A stretch of DNA of 64,000 nucleotides, from positions 248,001-312,000 of the forward strand of contig NZ_JAEQNC010000007.1 of NCBI RefSeq assembly GCF_016722925.1. Reading direction: 5' to 3'. Made by a program: the position numbers and the translations under genes. Below the pieces are notes generated by a model. It was not told the origin of the DNA. It made no database searches and worked only from the letters and a program-made list of their open reading frames with translations. This DNA is from Phytoamicus setariae. Lineage in GTDB: Bacteria > Pseudomonadota > Alphaproteobacteria > Rhizobiales > Rhizobiaceae. Below are positions 53,633-62,148 of the stretch, one piece after another. Every line of letters begins with the position of its first letter. Positions within the stretch are counted from its first letter, which is position 1.

Positions 53633-55279
53633 TCATGCCTCGTCGGCAACCAGCTTGCGGCTTTCCAGCAGCCGGTCGAGCCAGTTGACATCCATCTGGG
53701 GCACCGAGCGCAACAGCGTTTCGGTGTAGGGAGCGTGCGGCGGGTTCATCACCTCGCTTCGCATTCCCCGCTCGACAATCCGCCCCGCTTTCATGACGAC
53801 GACCTGATCGGCGATCGCGTTGACGATCTTGAGGTCGTGGGTGATGAAGATGTAGGTCGTGCCAAGCTCTTTCTGCAGGCGGGCGAGCAGGGCGAGAATA
53901 TCCTTGGCGATCAGTGGATCCAGCCCCGAAGTCACCTCATCGCAGATGATCAGATCCGGTTCGGCCGCCAACGCCCGGGCAATGCAGACACGCTGCTTCT
54001 GGCCGCCCGAAAGCTCGGTCGGATACCGGTCCGCATAGGCCGGATTGAGCTCCACTAGCTGCAATAGATTTGCAACCCGCCTGTCCGCTTCGGCACGATC
54101 CACATTGTGGTAGAACATTACGGGTCGGCCGAGAATTTCCGAAATCCGCTGTTTCGGATTGAGCGCCGTATCCGGGCTTTGATAGATCAGTTGCAGACGG
54201 CGGAGCACATCGCGCGGCCTCCGCGAATAGGACGCCGACAGGGTAGCACCCTGAAAACGCACATTGCCCTCCACCGATTTCAGCAGGCCGGCGATGGCCC
54301 TCGCCAAGGTGGATTTTCCCGAACCGGATTCGCCGACGATCGCGGTCGTCCGTCCCGCCGGAATCTCCAGCGAGATGTCGTGCAGGACCTTCTTCTTCCC
54401 ATAATGCACTGAGAGGCCATCGACAGAGAGAACGCAGTCCTTGCCGGGTCGCTCGGTCTGGATCTCCGGATCGGCCGCCAGCAGCCGCCGCGTATAGTCC
54501 TGACGCGCGTTGCCCAACAACTCGTCGGTCTCGGCCAGTTCGACGGCGGCACCGTGGCGCAGCACAAGAATGCGGTCGGCGACCTGCGCCACGACAGCGA
54601 GATCGTGGGTGATGTAGAGTGCTGCGGAATTCGTCTGATGTATCGCGTCGCGGATCGCCGCCAGCACCTCCACCTGCGTCGTCACGTCAAGCGCGGTGGT
54701 CGGTTCGTCGAACACGATGATATCCGGATCCCCGGCCATCGCCATGGCGATCATCGCGCGTTGCAGCTGGCCGCCAGAAGCCTGATGCGGATACTTGAAA
54801 CCGAACTTGTCGGGCTCCGGCAGGCCGAGTTTGCCGTAGAACTTGATGGCCTTGTCGCAGGCATCGGTGCGGTTCGTGTGGCCGTGCGAAGACAGCACTT
54901 CGACGAACTGGTCTATCAGCCTGTGAGCCGGGTTGAAAAATGCCGCCGCCGACTGGGCCACATAGGCGATCCGCATGCCGCGCAATTTGCGGATCGCTCC
55001 CTTGTCGAGATCGAACAGTTCCTTGCCCTCGAAGAACACCTTGCCGCCCGACTTTCGGCATCCCGGCTTGGAATAACCGAGCGCCGACAGCCCAATCGTC
55101 GATTTGCCAGCACCCGACTCCCCGATCAGGCCGACGACCTCGCCCCTGTGCAGCGAGAAGCTGACCCCTTTGACCACCTCATTCCAATGGCCCGAACTTT
55201 CTGCCTCGATCCGCAGGTCCTGCACCTCGAGAAGCAGTGTCTTGCCGGATGCCGTCGCCGTACCGAAATTACTGACCAT
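53633..55279 (-). CDS. Dipeptide/nickel-type ABC transporter ATPase, two fused ATP-binding domains
   Basis: This 548-residue GsiA/DppDF-type protein carries two complete ATPase halves. Domain 1 (about 10-260) has GESGAGKST and VFDEPTTALDVTTQVEVL; domain 2 (about 285-535) has GESGSGKST, LSGGQKQRVCIARA and ICDEVTSGLDPLIAKDIL. It powers the two permeases encoded just before it. The ATG at 55279 overlaps the permease stop region; a GTG at 55291 is an alternative. It ends the eight-gene catabolic operon 61960-53633. No clear terminator is visible in the short gap to the convergent LysR gene. Confidence 0.9.
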   Translation of the reverse strand: MVSNFGTATASGKTLLLEVQDLRIEAESSGHWNEVVKGVSFSLHRGEVVGLIGESGAGKSTIGLSALGYSKPGCRKSGGKVFFEGKELFDLDKGAIRKLRGMRIAYVAQSAAAFFNPAHRLIDQFVEVLSSHGHTNRTDACDKAIKFYGKLGLPEPDKFGFKYPHQASGGQLQRAMIAMAMAGDPDIIVFDEPTTALDVTTQVEVLAAIRDAIHQTNSAALYITHDLAVVAQVADRILVLRHGAAVELAETDELLGNARQDYTRRLLAADPEIQTERPGKDCVLSVDGLSVHYGKKKVLHDISLEIPAGRTTAIVGESGSGKSTLARAIAGLLKSVEGNVRFQGATLSASYSRRPRDVLRRLQLIYQSPDTALNPKQRISEILGRPVMFYHNVDRAEADRRVANLLQLVELNPAYADRYPTELSGGQKQRVCIARALAAEPDLIICDEVTSGLDPLIAKDILALLARLQKELGTTYIFITHDLKIVNAIADQVVVMKAGRIVERGMRSEVMNPPHAPYTETLLRSVPQMDVNWLDRLLESRKLVADEA

Positions 55280-56198
55280 CACGCAAACCACTCGAAATAT
55301 CCAGGAACCAGTCCACTGTGAAATTGACCCCGACCGTCAGGATCGCGATGGCGCATGCCGGCAGCAGCGGCGTGATGTCGCCGTAGGTGATCAGCGTTGC
55401 ATTGTCGCGCACCATCGAACCCCAGTCCGCCGTCGGCGGCTGGATGCCCAACCCGAGGAAGCTGAGCGCACTGATCAACAGGAAGACGAAACAGAAGCGC
55501 AGCCCGAATTCAGCCACTAGTGGCGCGAAGGTGTTGGGAAGCAATTCCCGGCGGATCACCCAAAGACGCCCCTCGCCCCGGAGCTTTGCCGCCTCGACGA
55601 ACTCCAGCGTCGCCACGTTCATGCCCAGCGCCCGCGAAAGGCGAAACACCCTGGTCGCATCGAGAACGGCGATCACCACGATCAGAACCGGGATCGACAT
55701 GCCGAAGATGGTCAGCAGGAACATGGCGAAGATCAGTTGCGGGATCGCCATCAGGATATCCACGAAACGCGACAGAAGCTGGTCGACCACGCCGCCCGCC
55801 GCCGCACACGCCAGCCCCAGAAATCCGCCGATCGCAAACGCCAGCAGGGTCGAGGCGAGCGCGATGCCGACCGTGTTGCGCGCACCGTAAATCAGCCGCG
55901 TCAGCATATCGCGTCCGAGGTTGTCGGTGCCCAGGAGAAACTGTGAGCTCCACGGATCGAATTCCGGGCCGACGATCTGCGCTTCGCCATAAGGTGCGAT
56001 CCACGGCGCAAACAGCGCGACCACCGCATAGACGGCAATGATCAGCATGCCGATCTTGGCACTCAGCGGTGCTGCGGCAAGCCTGGAACCAACGGTCGGC
56101 CGCTTGACCACGATTGGGGTAATGGCGGCCGGCGCGGCCGCCTCCTGAATGTTCATCGAATTTGCCTGTTCTCGCATGATCGCGCTTGATTCTTGCAT
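55269..56198 (-). CDS. Dipeptide-type ABC transporter permease (DppC family)
   Basis: This 309-residue permease has about six helices and the DppC marks LLGTDNLGRDMLTRLIYGAR, the coupling loop EAAKLRGEGRLWVIRRELLP and LGLGIQPPTADWGSM. The ATG at 56198 follows GGGAAGGCTTCG and lies 14 bp after the DppB-type stop; longer in-frame starts would overlap that gene in antisense-free but unsupported fashion. It pairs with the DppB-type permease. Confidence 0.9.
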   Translation of the reverse strand: MQESSAIMREQANSMNIQEAAAPAAITPIVVKRPTVGSRLAAAPLSAKIGMLIIAVYAVVALFAPWIAPYGEAQIVGPEFDPWSSQFLLGTDNLGRDMLTRLIYGARNTVGIALASTLLAFAIGGFLGLACAAAGGVVDQLLSRFVDILMAIPQLIFAMFLLTIFGMSIPVLIVVIAVLDATRVFRLSRALGMNVATLEFVEAAKLRGEGRLWVIRRELLPNTFAPLVAEFGLRFCFVFLLISALSFLGLGIQPPTADWGSMVRDNATLITYGDITPLLPACAIAILTVGVNFTVDWFLDISSGLRDGQ

Positions 56199-56212
56199 CG
56201 AAGCCTTCCCGA

Positions 56213-57163
56213 TCACTGGTGCAGAAGACGGGGATTGGTGACGGTTGCCAGCACGTCGGCGATCAGATTTAGAATGATGTAGGTGGCGGCGAAGATAAGG
56301 CTGCACGCCTGCACGACAGGGATATCGCGCTTGGCGACGCTGTCGACCATTAGCTGCCCGAGGCCGGGATAGACGAAGACCACCTCCACAACCACGACGC
56401 CGACGATCAGGTAGGCCAGGTTCAGCACAACGACATTGATGATCGGGGCAAGCGCATTCGGCAGCGCGTGCCGTGTCATGATGCTTAGCCTGCCGACACC
56501 CTTGAGCTTGGCCATCTCGATGAACGGGCTGCCCATGACGCCCAGCAAGGCCGCGCGTGTCATACGCATCATGTGGGCCACGACCACGAGGGTCAGCGTC
56601 AGCGCCGGCAGGAACATTCCCCGCAGCGCTTCAAGCAGCGATGTGTCTTCCACCCGGGCAAGGCTCGGAAACCATCCCGTCTTGACCGAAAGAAACAGGA
56701 TCAGGATGTAGGCGACGAAGAATTCCGGAAACGAGATCGAGCTCAGCGTCAGGATATTGACGCCCCGATCAAAACGGCTGTTGCGAAACAACGCCGTCAG
56801 GACACCGAGAGCAAGCGCCAACGGCACCGACATCACCGCCGCCAGACCTGCCAACGACAGGGTGTTTTCCAGCCGGGACGACACCAGTTCGGTGATCGGC
56901 CGATGATTGGCAAGCGATGTGCCCAGATCGCCCTGCGCCAGATTGGCCAGCCAGGTGAAGTAACGCTGGTAGAGCGGCAGATCGAGACCAAGCTGGTCCC
57001 GAAATGCCTGGATGGTGTCCGGAGAGGCCGACTGCCCCAGAATCTCGGTGGCGATATCGCCCGGAAGGGCCGCCACGCCGAAGAAAATGATCAACGACAC
57101 AACCCACAAGGTGACTATGCCAGTGAGGATGCGGGTTGATATCAACTCGATAATTCGGCGCAT
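56213..57163 (-). CDS. Dipeptide-type ABC transporter permease (DppB family)
   Basis: This 316-residue permease has about six helices: an N-terminal helix (TRILTGIVTLWVVSLIIFFG), then the large periplasmic segment with LGLDLPLYQRYFTWLANLAQ, the coupling loop KLKGVGRLSIMTRHALPNAL and VFVYPGLGQLMVDSVAKRD. All are standard for DppB/OppB. It lies 37 bp after the alpha/beta hydrolase stop. Before its ATG the ribosome site is weak. Confidence 0.9.
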   Translation of the reverse strand: MRRIIELISTRILTGIVTLWVVSLIIFFGVAALPGDIATEILGQSASPDTIQAFRDQLGLDLPLYQRYFTWLANLAQGDLGTSLANHRPITELVSSRLENTLSLAGLAAVMSVPLALALGVLTALFRNSRFDRGVNILTLSSISFPEFFVAYILILFLSVKTGWFPSLARVEDTSLLEALRGMFLPALTLTLVVVAHMMRMTRAALLGVMGSPFIEMAKLKGVGRLSIMTRHALPNALAPIINVVVLNLAYLIVGVVVVEVVFVYPGLGQLMVDSVAKRDIPVVQACSLIFAATYIILNLIADVLATVTNPRLLHQ

Positions 57164-57200
57164 GTCGGGAGCACTCTCTCGTACTAGGTCTGTCGATGGA

Positions 57201-57980
57201 TCAGGCTGCCAGGCCCGACAGGAACGAGCGGACCGGCGGTGCCACTCTCTCGGTGGCCTCGATCAAGATCGCGTGCTTGAGTCCGTCAAGGATCACCAGA
57301 TCCGAATTCGGCATCGCGTCGGCGATCTGCTGGTTGAGGCGCGGATTGCAGCCGCCGTCCAGTTCACCTGTGAGCACCAAGCTCGGGGCGGTGATCTCGT
57401 GGATCCACGGGGACATCTCCGTCTCGGCATAGATGTCGAAGACGTTGAGGAACACGTCCGGATTGGTTTCCATCACCTGGTTCTTGCGCCACTCGATCAC
57501 ATCTGGATGGCTCGCGGCAAACTCGTCAGTAAACCAGCGCGCCGTCAGCGTATCCAGCACCTGGCCGATGCCCTTCTCACGCATCGCGGAGACGACGGCC
57601 TTGACCTTGGCACTGTCGTCTTCCGTGCGGAAAGCGGCAGTGGAATAGAGCCCGAGCGACAGCACCCGGTCGGGATATCTGCGCGCATAGGCCGGACCGA
57701 TCATGCCGCCGAGCGAATGACCGGCGAAATGGGCCTTCTCGATGCCGAGCTTGGCGCGAAGTGCTTCCAGATCGTCCACCAGCTCGTCAAGACCGAAGCG
57801 TCCGTTCGGCAACGGTGACTCGCCGTGACCGCGAAGGTCATAGGCGATGCACATATAGTCTTCCTTGAGCTGTTCGGTCAGCTTCTTCCAGGCGGTCTTG
57901 CGAGCGCCGATGCCGTGGATCAGGAAAAGGGGCTCGCCCTTTCCCTCGATCGTGTACGCGCAGTCAATTGCAGCAGCCAT
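57201..57980 (-). CDS. Alpha/beta-fold hydrolase (PcaD/TgnC-like)
   Basis: This 259-residue hydrolase has the oxyanion motif LIHGIGARKTAWKKL, the nucleophile elbow GHSLGG (Ser89), an acid in LTGELDGGCNP and the catalytic His in GLKHAIL (about 236). Its pattern resembles 3-oxoadipate enol-lactonases and other ring-cleavage hydrolases. In trigonelline breakdown an enzyme of this fold (TgnC) splits the opened ring product to succinate semialdehyde, methylamine, formate and CO2; a like role is inferred from the monooxygenase, reductase and dehydrogenase around it. It starts 9 bp after the tautomerase stop. Confidence 0.82.
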   Translation of the reverse strand: MAAAIDCAYTIEGKGEPLFLIHGIGARKTAWKKLTEQLKEDYMCIAYDLRGHGESPLPNGRFGLDELVDDLEALRAKLGIEKAHFAGHSLGGMIGPAYARRYPDRVLSLGLYSTAAFRTEDDSAKVKAVVSAMREKGIGQVLDTLTARWFTDEFAASHPDVIEWRKNQVMETNPDVFLNVFDIYAETEMSPWIHEITAPSLVLTGELDGGCNPRLNQQIADAMPNSDLVILDGLKHAILIEATERVAPPVRSFLSGLAA

Positions 57981-57989
57981 GGTCGTCTC

Positions 57990-58205
57990 TCACTTCTCGG
58001 CAGTCGCGGGCTGGTCGGGATAGAGGTCGGAGCAGAGCTCCCCACCCACTGCCCAGTCGCTCTTGGCGACATCGTCGAAAATCACATGGACCGACGTTGG
58101 CTTACCGCCGCAGATTTCGACGAAGCTGTCGGTGATCGCCTTGGCCAAAGCCCGCTTCTTGTCGTCGGAGCGGCCGCTGAACATTTCTACCTTGATAACT
58201 GGCAT
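57990..58205 (-). CDS. 4-oxalocrotonate tautomerase-family protein
   Basis: This 71-residue protein begins Met-Pro-Val-Ile, so removal of Met exposes the catalytic Pro1 of the tautomerase superfamily. An Arg at about residue 11 (SGRSDDKK) fits the usual Arg11, and the C-terminal half shows VHVIFDDVAKSDWAVGG, close to the 4-OT pattern. Such enzymes shift keto-enol double bonds in ring-cleavage products. GGGAGACATCACA stands before the ATG. It lies between LLM monooxygenase 2 and the hydrolase, which suggests that it isomerises the oxygenase product. Confidence 0.85.
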   Translation of the reverse strand: MPVIKVEMFSGRSDDKKRALAKAITDSFVEICGGKPTSVHVIFDDVAKSDWAVGGELCSDLYPDQPATAEK

Positions 58206-58232
58206 TGTGATGTCTCCCTGCTTGCTTGGATC

Positions 58233-59267
58233 TTACGCGACTGACTTTTCACGCGCGTTGTTGAAATGGGGCATGACCTGCGCTGAAAAGCGCTCCATCA
58301 TGTCCAGCGTATCGGCCTGCGACTGGCCGAAATTGGACGTGGCGATCACTTCGTCGATGCCGGCTTCCGCATAAGCGGAAAGTCGATCAACCATCTCGGC
58401 CGCTTCGCATATGATGAGGCTCTTGCCAAGCTCTTCGATCGTCTGATTGCGCGGCAGAGGCCGAATGGCGCCGTGATCCACAATTCCAGGTCCGTAGAAA
58501 ACGTTATCGAAGCGGCTGTAGTAATCATTTGCAAGTTCCAGCTTGGCGCGCGCATCAGCCGTATCGCGGGCGAGATACAGACCGCGCTGCAGTGCCAGCC
58601 TGTTGGTCCGGTTGGCGCCTGCACCATCGGCAATGCCACGGTGGAAAGCCGATGTCTGTTCGAGCAGCACTTCGTGCGAAGCGCCGAGCGGCGTCGTCTG
58701 CACATGGTAGCCCTTCTTCGCACTGTGATAGATGCCTTCAGGAACCATCACGGCCAGCATAAGTTCGATGGGATGATCCGGCCGAGGCATGACCGTGATC
58801 GGATCGAAGCGATAATATTCGCCATCCCAGGAGACTTCCTCGCGGGTCAGCAGCGCCTCGAGCACCGCCAGCGATTCCTCGAACTTCTTCTTGGTTTCCG
58901 AAAGCGGCGTACCGAGGCGGGTCACCTCGTAGTCGAACGCGCCACGACCAACGCCGAGAACCAGCCGGTTGTCGCAGAGCATGCTTGCCTGCACCACTTC
59001 GCCGGCGAACACCCGCATGTCGCGGATCGGCAGCACGGCAATCGACGTGACCAATTCGATACGCTTGGTGGCGGACGCGATCTTGACGGCCATCTGCAGT
59101 GGCGACGGCACCAGGAGGATGTTGATCAGGTGGTGTTCTGGAATGGAGACGCCGGCATAACCGCAGTTCTCGGCCTGGACGGCCTGCTCCACCATGTCCT
59201 TGTAGAGGCGCGTCCCGGTATAGGCGGGGTCTCGCAAATAGCTCGACAGGAAGTGATTGAATTCCAT
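58233..59267 (-). CDS. LLM-class (luciferase-like) flavin-dependent monooxygenase, copy 2
   Basis: This 344-residue protein is the same length as its paralogue at 47836-48870 and opens MEFNHFLSSYLRDPAYTGTR, with YAGVSIPEHHLINILLVPSP and NRLVLGVGRGAFDYEV. Large differences lie near residues 150-230, where LLM substrates bind. The adjacent flavin reductase (41 bp upstream) should supply reduced flavin, so the two form a two-component monooxygenase. The best functional model is ring-opening oxygenation of a pyridinium betaine, as by TgnB. AAGGGCTAAGAG stands before the ATG. Confidence 0.88.
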   Translation of the reverse strand: MEFNHFLSSYLRDPAYTGTRLYKDMVEQAVQAENCGYAGVSIPEHHLINILLVPSPLQMAVKIASATKRIELVTSIAVLPIRDMRVFAGEVVQASMLCDNRLVLGVGRGAFDYEVTRLGTPLSETKKKFEESLAVLEALLTREEVSWDGEYYRFDPITVMPRPDHPIELMLAVMVPEGIYHSAKKGYHVQTTPLGASHEVLLEQTSAFHRGIADGAGANRTNRLALQRGLYLARDTADARAKLELANDYYSRFDNVFYGPGIVDHGAIRPLPRNQTIEELGKSLIICEAAEMVDRLSAYAEAGIDEVIATSNFGQSQADTLDMMERFSAQVMPHFNNAREKSVA

Positions 59268-59308
59268 CTCTTAGCCCTTCTGTGGCTTGTAATCGGTTGT
59301 TCAGAAAA

Positions 59309-60313
59309 TCAGGTGCCCAATTCGGGTTGGTATTCGGTCCAGGCCGTCGGTTTGCCGGCGATTCTCACCACGCGGCCACCGTCGTCAGTATCGCAATAGA
59401 TGCCGAGGCAACCTGCGGCACGCTCCCGGAACAATCGCTGGATCATTCCCGATGCCATGTCGCCGCGAACGAGATCCCACGGGCTTTCTTCTTCATCGAA
59501 CGCCCTCAACTCGGTACCGTCGTCGGTCACGCCGCATGTGACGCCCCCTGACGGCTCCATCGAAAACACCATGGTGGTGTGCGGGTCGCCCTTCTCCTGG
59601 AAGATCGAGTAGAGAAACGACGACTGCGCCTCGATGCCGAACCGTGAAAACACGGCCTTCAGAAGGCCACTGTGCTGCTGCCCCCCGCCCAGCGGTGCGT
59701 TCGGAATTTCCCAGTATGTCGCGCCCGGCCTGCGGCAGAGCAATATCCGGCCTTCGGTTTCGACGATGCCGCCCACGACCAACGAAGATGCAGTTCTCTC
59801 CAGTTGCCGTTCCGCCAGACCGAAGGACACATAGCCGCCCCTGAAGTATCCGAGCGGCTTACCAACGCCAGTATGAAACTTCTGCACTTCACCGATCAGG
59901 ATCGCGTGGTCGCCCGCATCGACGACCTGGCCGCGTTTGCAGATGATCGACGCGAGACTGTCCCTGACATAGGGCGCGCCATCCACTGCCATCGCGGCAA
60001 TCGCGATCTCCTTCGCCTCCGTCTTGGATGCGAAGGAATTCGACTGTTCGCGCTGCCAGTCGCCGAGGATGCTGATGCTGAACTGATCGCAATCGACGAA
60101 TGTTTCGTAGCTGAAAGCGGATTTTGCCAAGCAGACCAGAACCAGCGGCGGGTCGAGAGAGACTGACGTAAAGGAATTGGCCGTAAACGCCCGGGATACG
60201 CCCGATGCGTCGCGCGTGGCGACCACGGTGACGCCGGTCATGAACGAACCGAGCATATCCCGGAAGACCCGACGGTCACACTCTTTGGCGTCCTGCCATG
60301 CAATATCGGTCAT
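59309..60313 (-). CDS. Flavin reductase fused to a degenerate Nudix-like domain
   Basis: Residues about 15-166 form a flavin reductase domain of the HpaC/RutF type: RVFRDMLGSFMTGVTVVATR, then AFTANSFTSVSLDPPLVLVC and GYFRGGYVSFG. Residues about 178-310 look like a Nudix fold (VGGIVETEGRILLCRRPGA, YWEIPNAPLGGG), but the Nudix box near 209-231 lacks the catalytic Glu residues: KAVFSRFGIEA stands where REVxEExG is expected. The second domain is therefore probably a binding or regulatory module. It reduces flavin with NAD(P)H for the LLM monooxygenases. GGAGACTGGGAT stands before the ATG. Confidence 0.82.
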   Translation of the reverse strand: MTDIAWQDAKECDRRVFRDMLGSFMTGVTVVATRDASGVSRAFTANSFTSVSLDPPLVLVCLAKSAFSYETFVDCDQFSISILGDWQREQSNSFASKTEAKEIAIAAMAVDGAPYVRDSLASIICKRGQVVDAGDHAILIGEVQKFHTGVGKPLGYFRGGYVSFGLAERQLERTASSLVVGGIVETEGRILLCRRPGATYWEIPNAPLGGGQQHSGLLKAVFSRFGIEAQSSFLYSIFQEKGDPHTTMVFSMEPSGGVTCGVTDDGTELRAFDEEESPWDLVRGDMASGMIQRLFRERAAGCLGIYCDTDDGGRVVRIAGKPTAWTEYQPELGT

Positions 60314-60367
60314 ATCCCAGTCTCCATGATGATAGCCCGAGGCTCTGCAGCCCCGGGCAGCAGGGCC

Positions 60368-61960
60368 TTAGCTGATCCACCAGCGTTCGATCGCCTTCAT
60401 GCCATCGAGCGGCAGGTCGGCGTTTTGCCTTTCAGGCGTCTGCACCTTTTCGCTGAGACCGTTCACATAGTTCATGAACATCGGAATGATGGTGCCGCCG
60501 TCTTCCTGAACGAGTTTCTGCATCTCGCCATAAATTTCGGTACGCTTGGCTTCGTCCTTCTGCGGACGCGCCTCAAGCAGCAGGTCATTGAAACGCTGGT
60601 TATCCCAATGCGTATCGTCCATGGCTGCGCCCTTGGCATAGATCAGCGAGAACAGGGCATCAGGGGTCGGCCGGCCGGTCCAGTAGCAGGAGCAGAACGG
60701 CTTCTTTGCCCAGACATTGCTCCAGTAACCATCGCTCGGCTCGCGGACGACATTGATGTCGATGTTGGCGGCCTTGGCCGATTCCTTGAAGACGACCGCG
60801 CCATCGACAGAACCGGCAAATGCGGCGTCCGATGCGCTGAGATCAACGGCCAATGTATCCAGACCGGCCTTCTTCAAATGGAACTTGGCCTTCTCCGGAT
60901 CATAGGAAACCGCAGGCAATTCCGCATTGTAGTATTTCAGCGAAGCCGCCATCGGATTGTCGTTTCCGACAACGCCATGGCCGTTGAGGATCTTTTCGAC
61001 CCACTGCTCACGATCGATCGCATATTTCAGCGCCAGACGGACATTGACATCGTTGAACGGCTTGACATCGACGAGCATCGGCAGCGTCGCATGCTGAAAG
61101 CCCTTGATTTCGTCAATGCGGATCCCGCCCTTGCGCTTGAGAAGATTGACGGTCTTGAGATCGACACGGTTGATGACATGAACCTCGCCCGTCACCAGCG
61201 CGTTCTGCCGCGCCGCAACGTCGTTGATCGCCACCAGTTCGACCGCGTCGACATGCGCCCTGCCCGGCTTCCAGTAATTCGCAAAGCGGCTCGCCTTGGC
61301 CGATACCCCTGCCTCGAATTTTTCGAGCTTGTAGCCACCGGTGCCGATACCGGACTGCCAGTCCACGGTACCGTCCGCATTCGCCGGCATGATGCCAAGG
61401 TGATAATCGCTGAGCAGGACGGCGAGATCGGCATTGCCGGCAGCCAGCTCGATCCGGACGGTCGAGGAGTCTTCTGCCTTCACATCGGCAATCTGTGCAA
61501 AAATGCTTTTCGCCAGCGAGGTCGATTTCTCGCCGCGATGATGGTTGAGCGATGCCACGACGTCGTTGGCATCCATGATCTTGCCGTTATGGAACTCAAC
61601 GCCGGTGCGCAGCTTGAAGGTCCAGGTCTTGGAATCCTCGCTGGATTCCCAGGATTCGGCCAGCTCAGGCACGGCATTGCCGTCCGCATCAAGCTCAATC
61701 AAATTGTTGCGCAGGCCGCCATAGCTCAGGGCGATCATGAAATCGTCCCAAGCCAGACCGGGATCGAGACTGTCTGTGGTGTTGGCGCCGGCAAGACCCA
61801 TGATCAGGGTACCGCCCTTGGTCGGTTCGGCCCGCGCGGCGCTCGGAAGGATCAGCCCGCCTCCGAATGCGGCATAGCCGCCGACTGCAGCGGCAGCCTT
61901 CAACAGATTGCGTCGGCCGATGCCCTGCCCGAACAGATTTCCAGACTTCTCATTGCGCAT
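60368..61960 (-). CDS. Dipeptide-type ABC binding protein, Tat-exported
   Basis: This 530-residue family 5 receptor (DppA/OppA fold) has a twin-arginine signal (GIGRRNLLKAAAAVGG, Arg16-Arg17) with cleavage near AARA-EP. Marks are TFKLRTGVEFHNGKIMDAND and LALKYAIDREQWVEKILNG. Family 5 receptors take peptides, nickel, opines and many small organics, so the name does not fix the ligand. It is first in the operon; the ATG at 61960 follows GGGGGAACC. Its promoter carries the pair of GTAC-N4-GTAC operators. Confidence 0.88.
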   Translation of the reverse strand: MRNEKSGNLFGQGIGRRNLLKAAAAVGGYAAFGGGLILPSAARAEPTKGGTLIMGLAGANTTDSLDPGLAWDDFMIALSYGGLRNNLIELDADGNAVPELAESWESSEDSKTWTFKLRTGVEFHNGKIMDANDVVASLNHHRGEKSTSLAKSIFAQIADVKAEDSSTVRIELAAGNADLAVLLSDYHLGIMPANADGTVDWQSGIGTGGYKLEKFEAGVSAKASRFANYWKPGRAHVDAVELVAINDVAARQNALVTGEVHVINRVDLKTVNLLKRKGGIRIDEIKGFQHATLPMLVDVKPFNDVNVRLALKYAIDREQWVEKILNGHGVVGNDNPMAASLKYYNAELPAVSYDPEKAKFHLKKAGLDTLAVDLSASDAAFAGSVDGAVVFKESAKAANIDINVVREPSDGYWSNVWAKKPFCSCYWTGRPTPDALFSLIYAKGAAMDDTHWDNQRFNDLLLEARPQKDEAKRTEIYGEMQKLVQEDGGTIIPMFMNYVNGLSEKVQTPERQNADLPLDGMKAIERWWIS

Positions 61961-62003
61961 TATTGGTTCCCCCAAACGAATTCTCGTGACCGTTCGCACT
62001 GTT

Positions 62004-62050
62004 GTACAAAGGTACGACTTGTTGTACGTTCGTACAGACAATTTTGTCAA
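62004..62050 (-). promoter_or_regulatory. Promoter of the catabolic operon with two GTAC-N4-GTAC operators
   Basis: On the minus strand TTGACA (62050-62045) and GTACAA (62027-62022) are 17 bp apart. Two operator-like repeats, GTAC-AAAG-GTAC (62004-62015) and GTAC-GTTC-GTAC (62024-62035), are exactly 20 bp apart, two helical turns. The second overlaps the -10 and spacer. The TetR gene starts divergently at 62149, so its product is the likely binder. A near-identical site lies at 47769-47780. Confidence 0.8.
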
Positions 62051-62148
62051 CATCGATTTTTGACCGCGCGCTCCTGGCGCGTTAAACACTTAGAATGGCG
62101 AAGGAAAATGTGGGGATATCCACCGCTGGCGATCGCGAAGGACACCGA

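Noticed and set aside
53633-55279. A frameshifted fusion of separate DppD and DppF genes.
   Set aside because: The frame is continuous and both ATPase halves are complete; fused GsiA-type ATPases are a known natural form.
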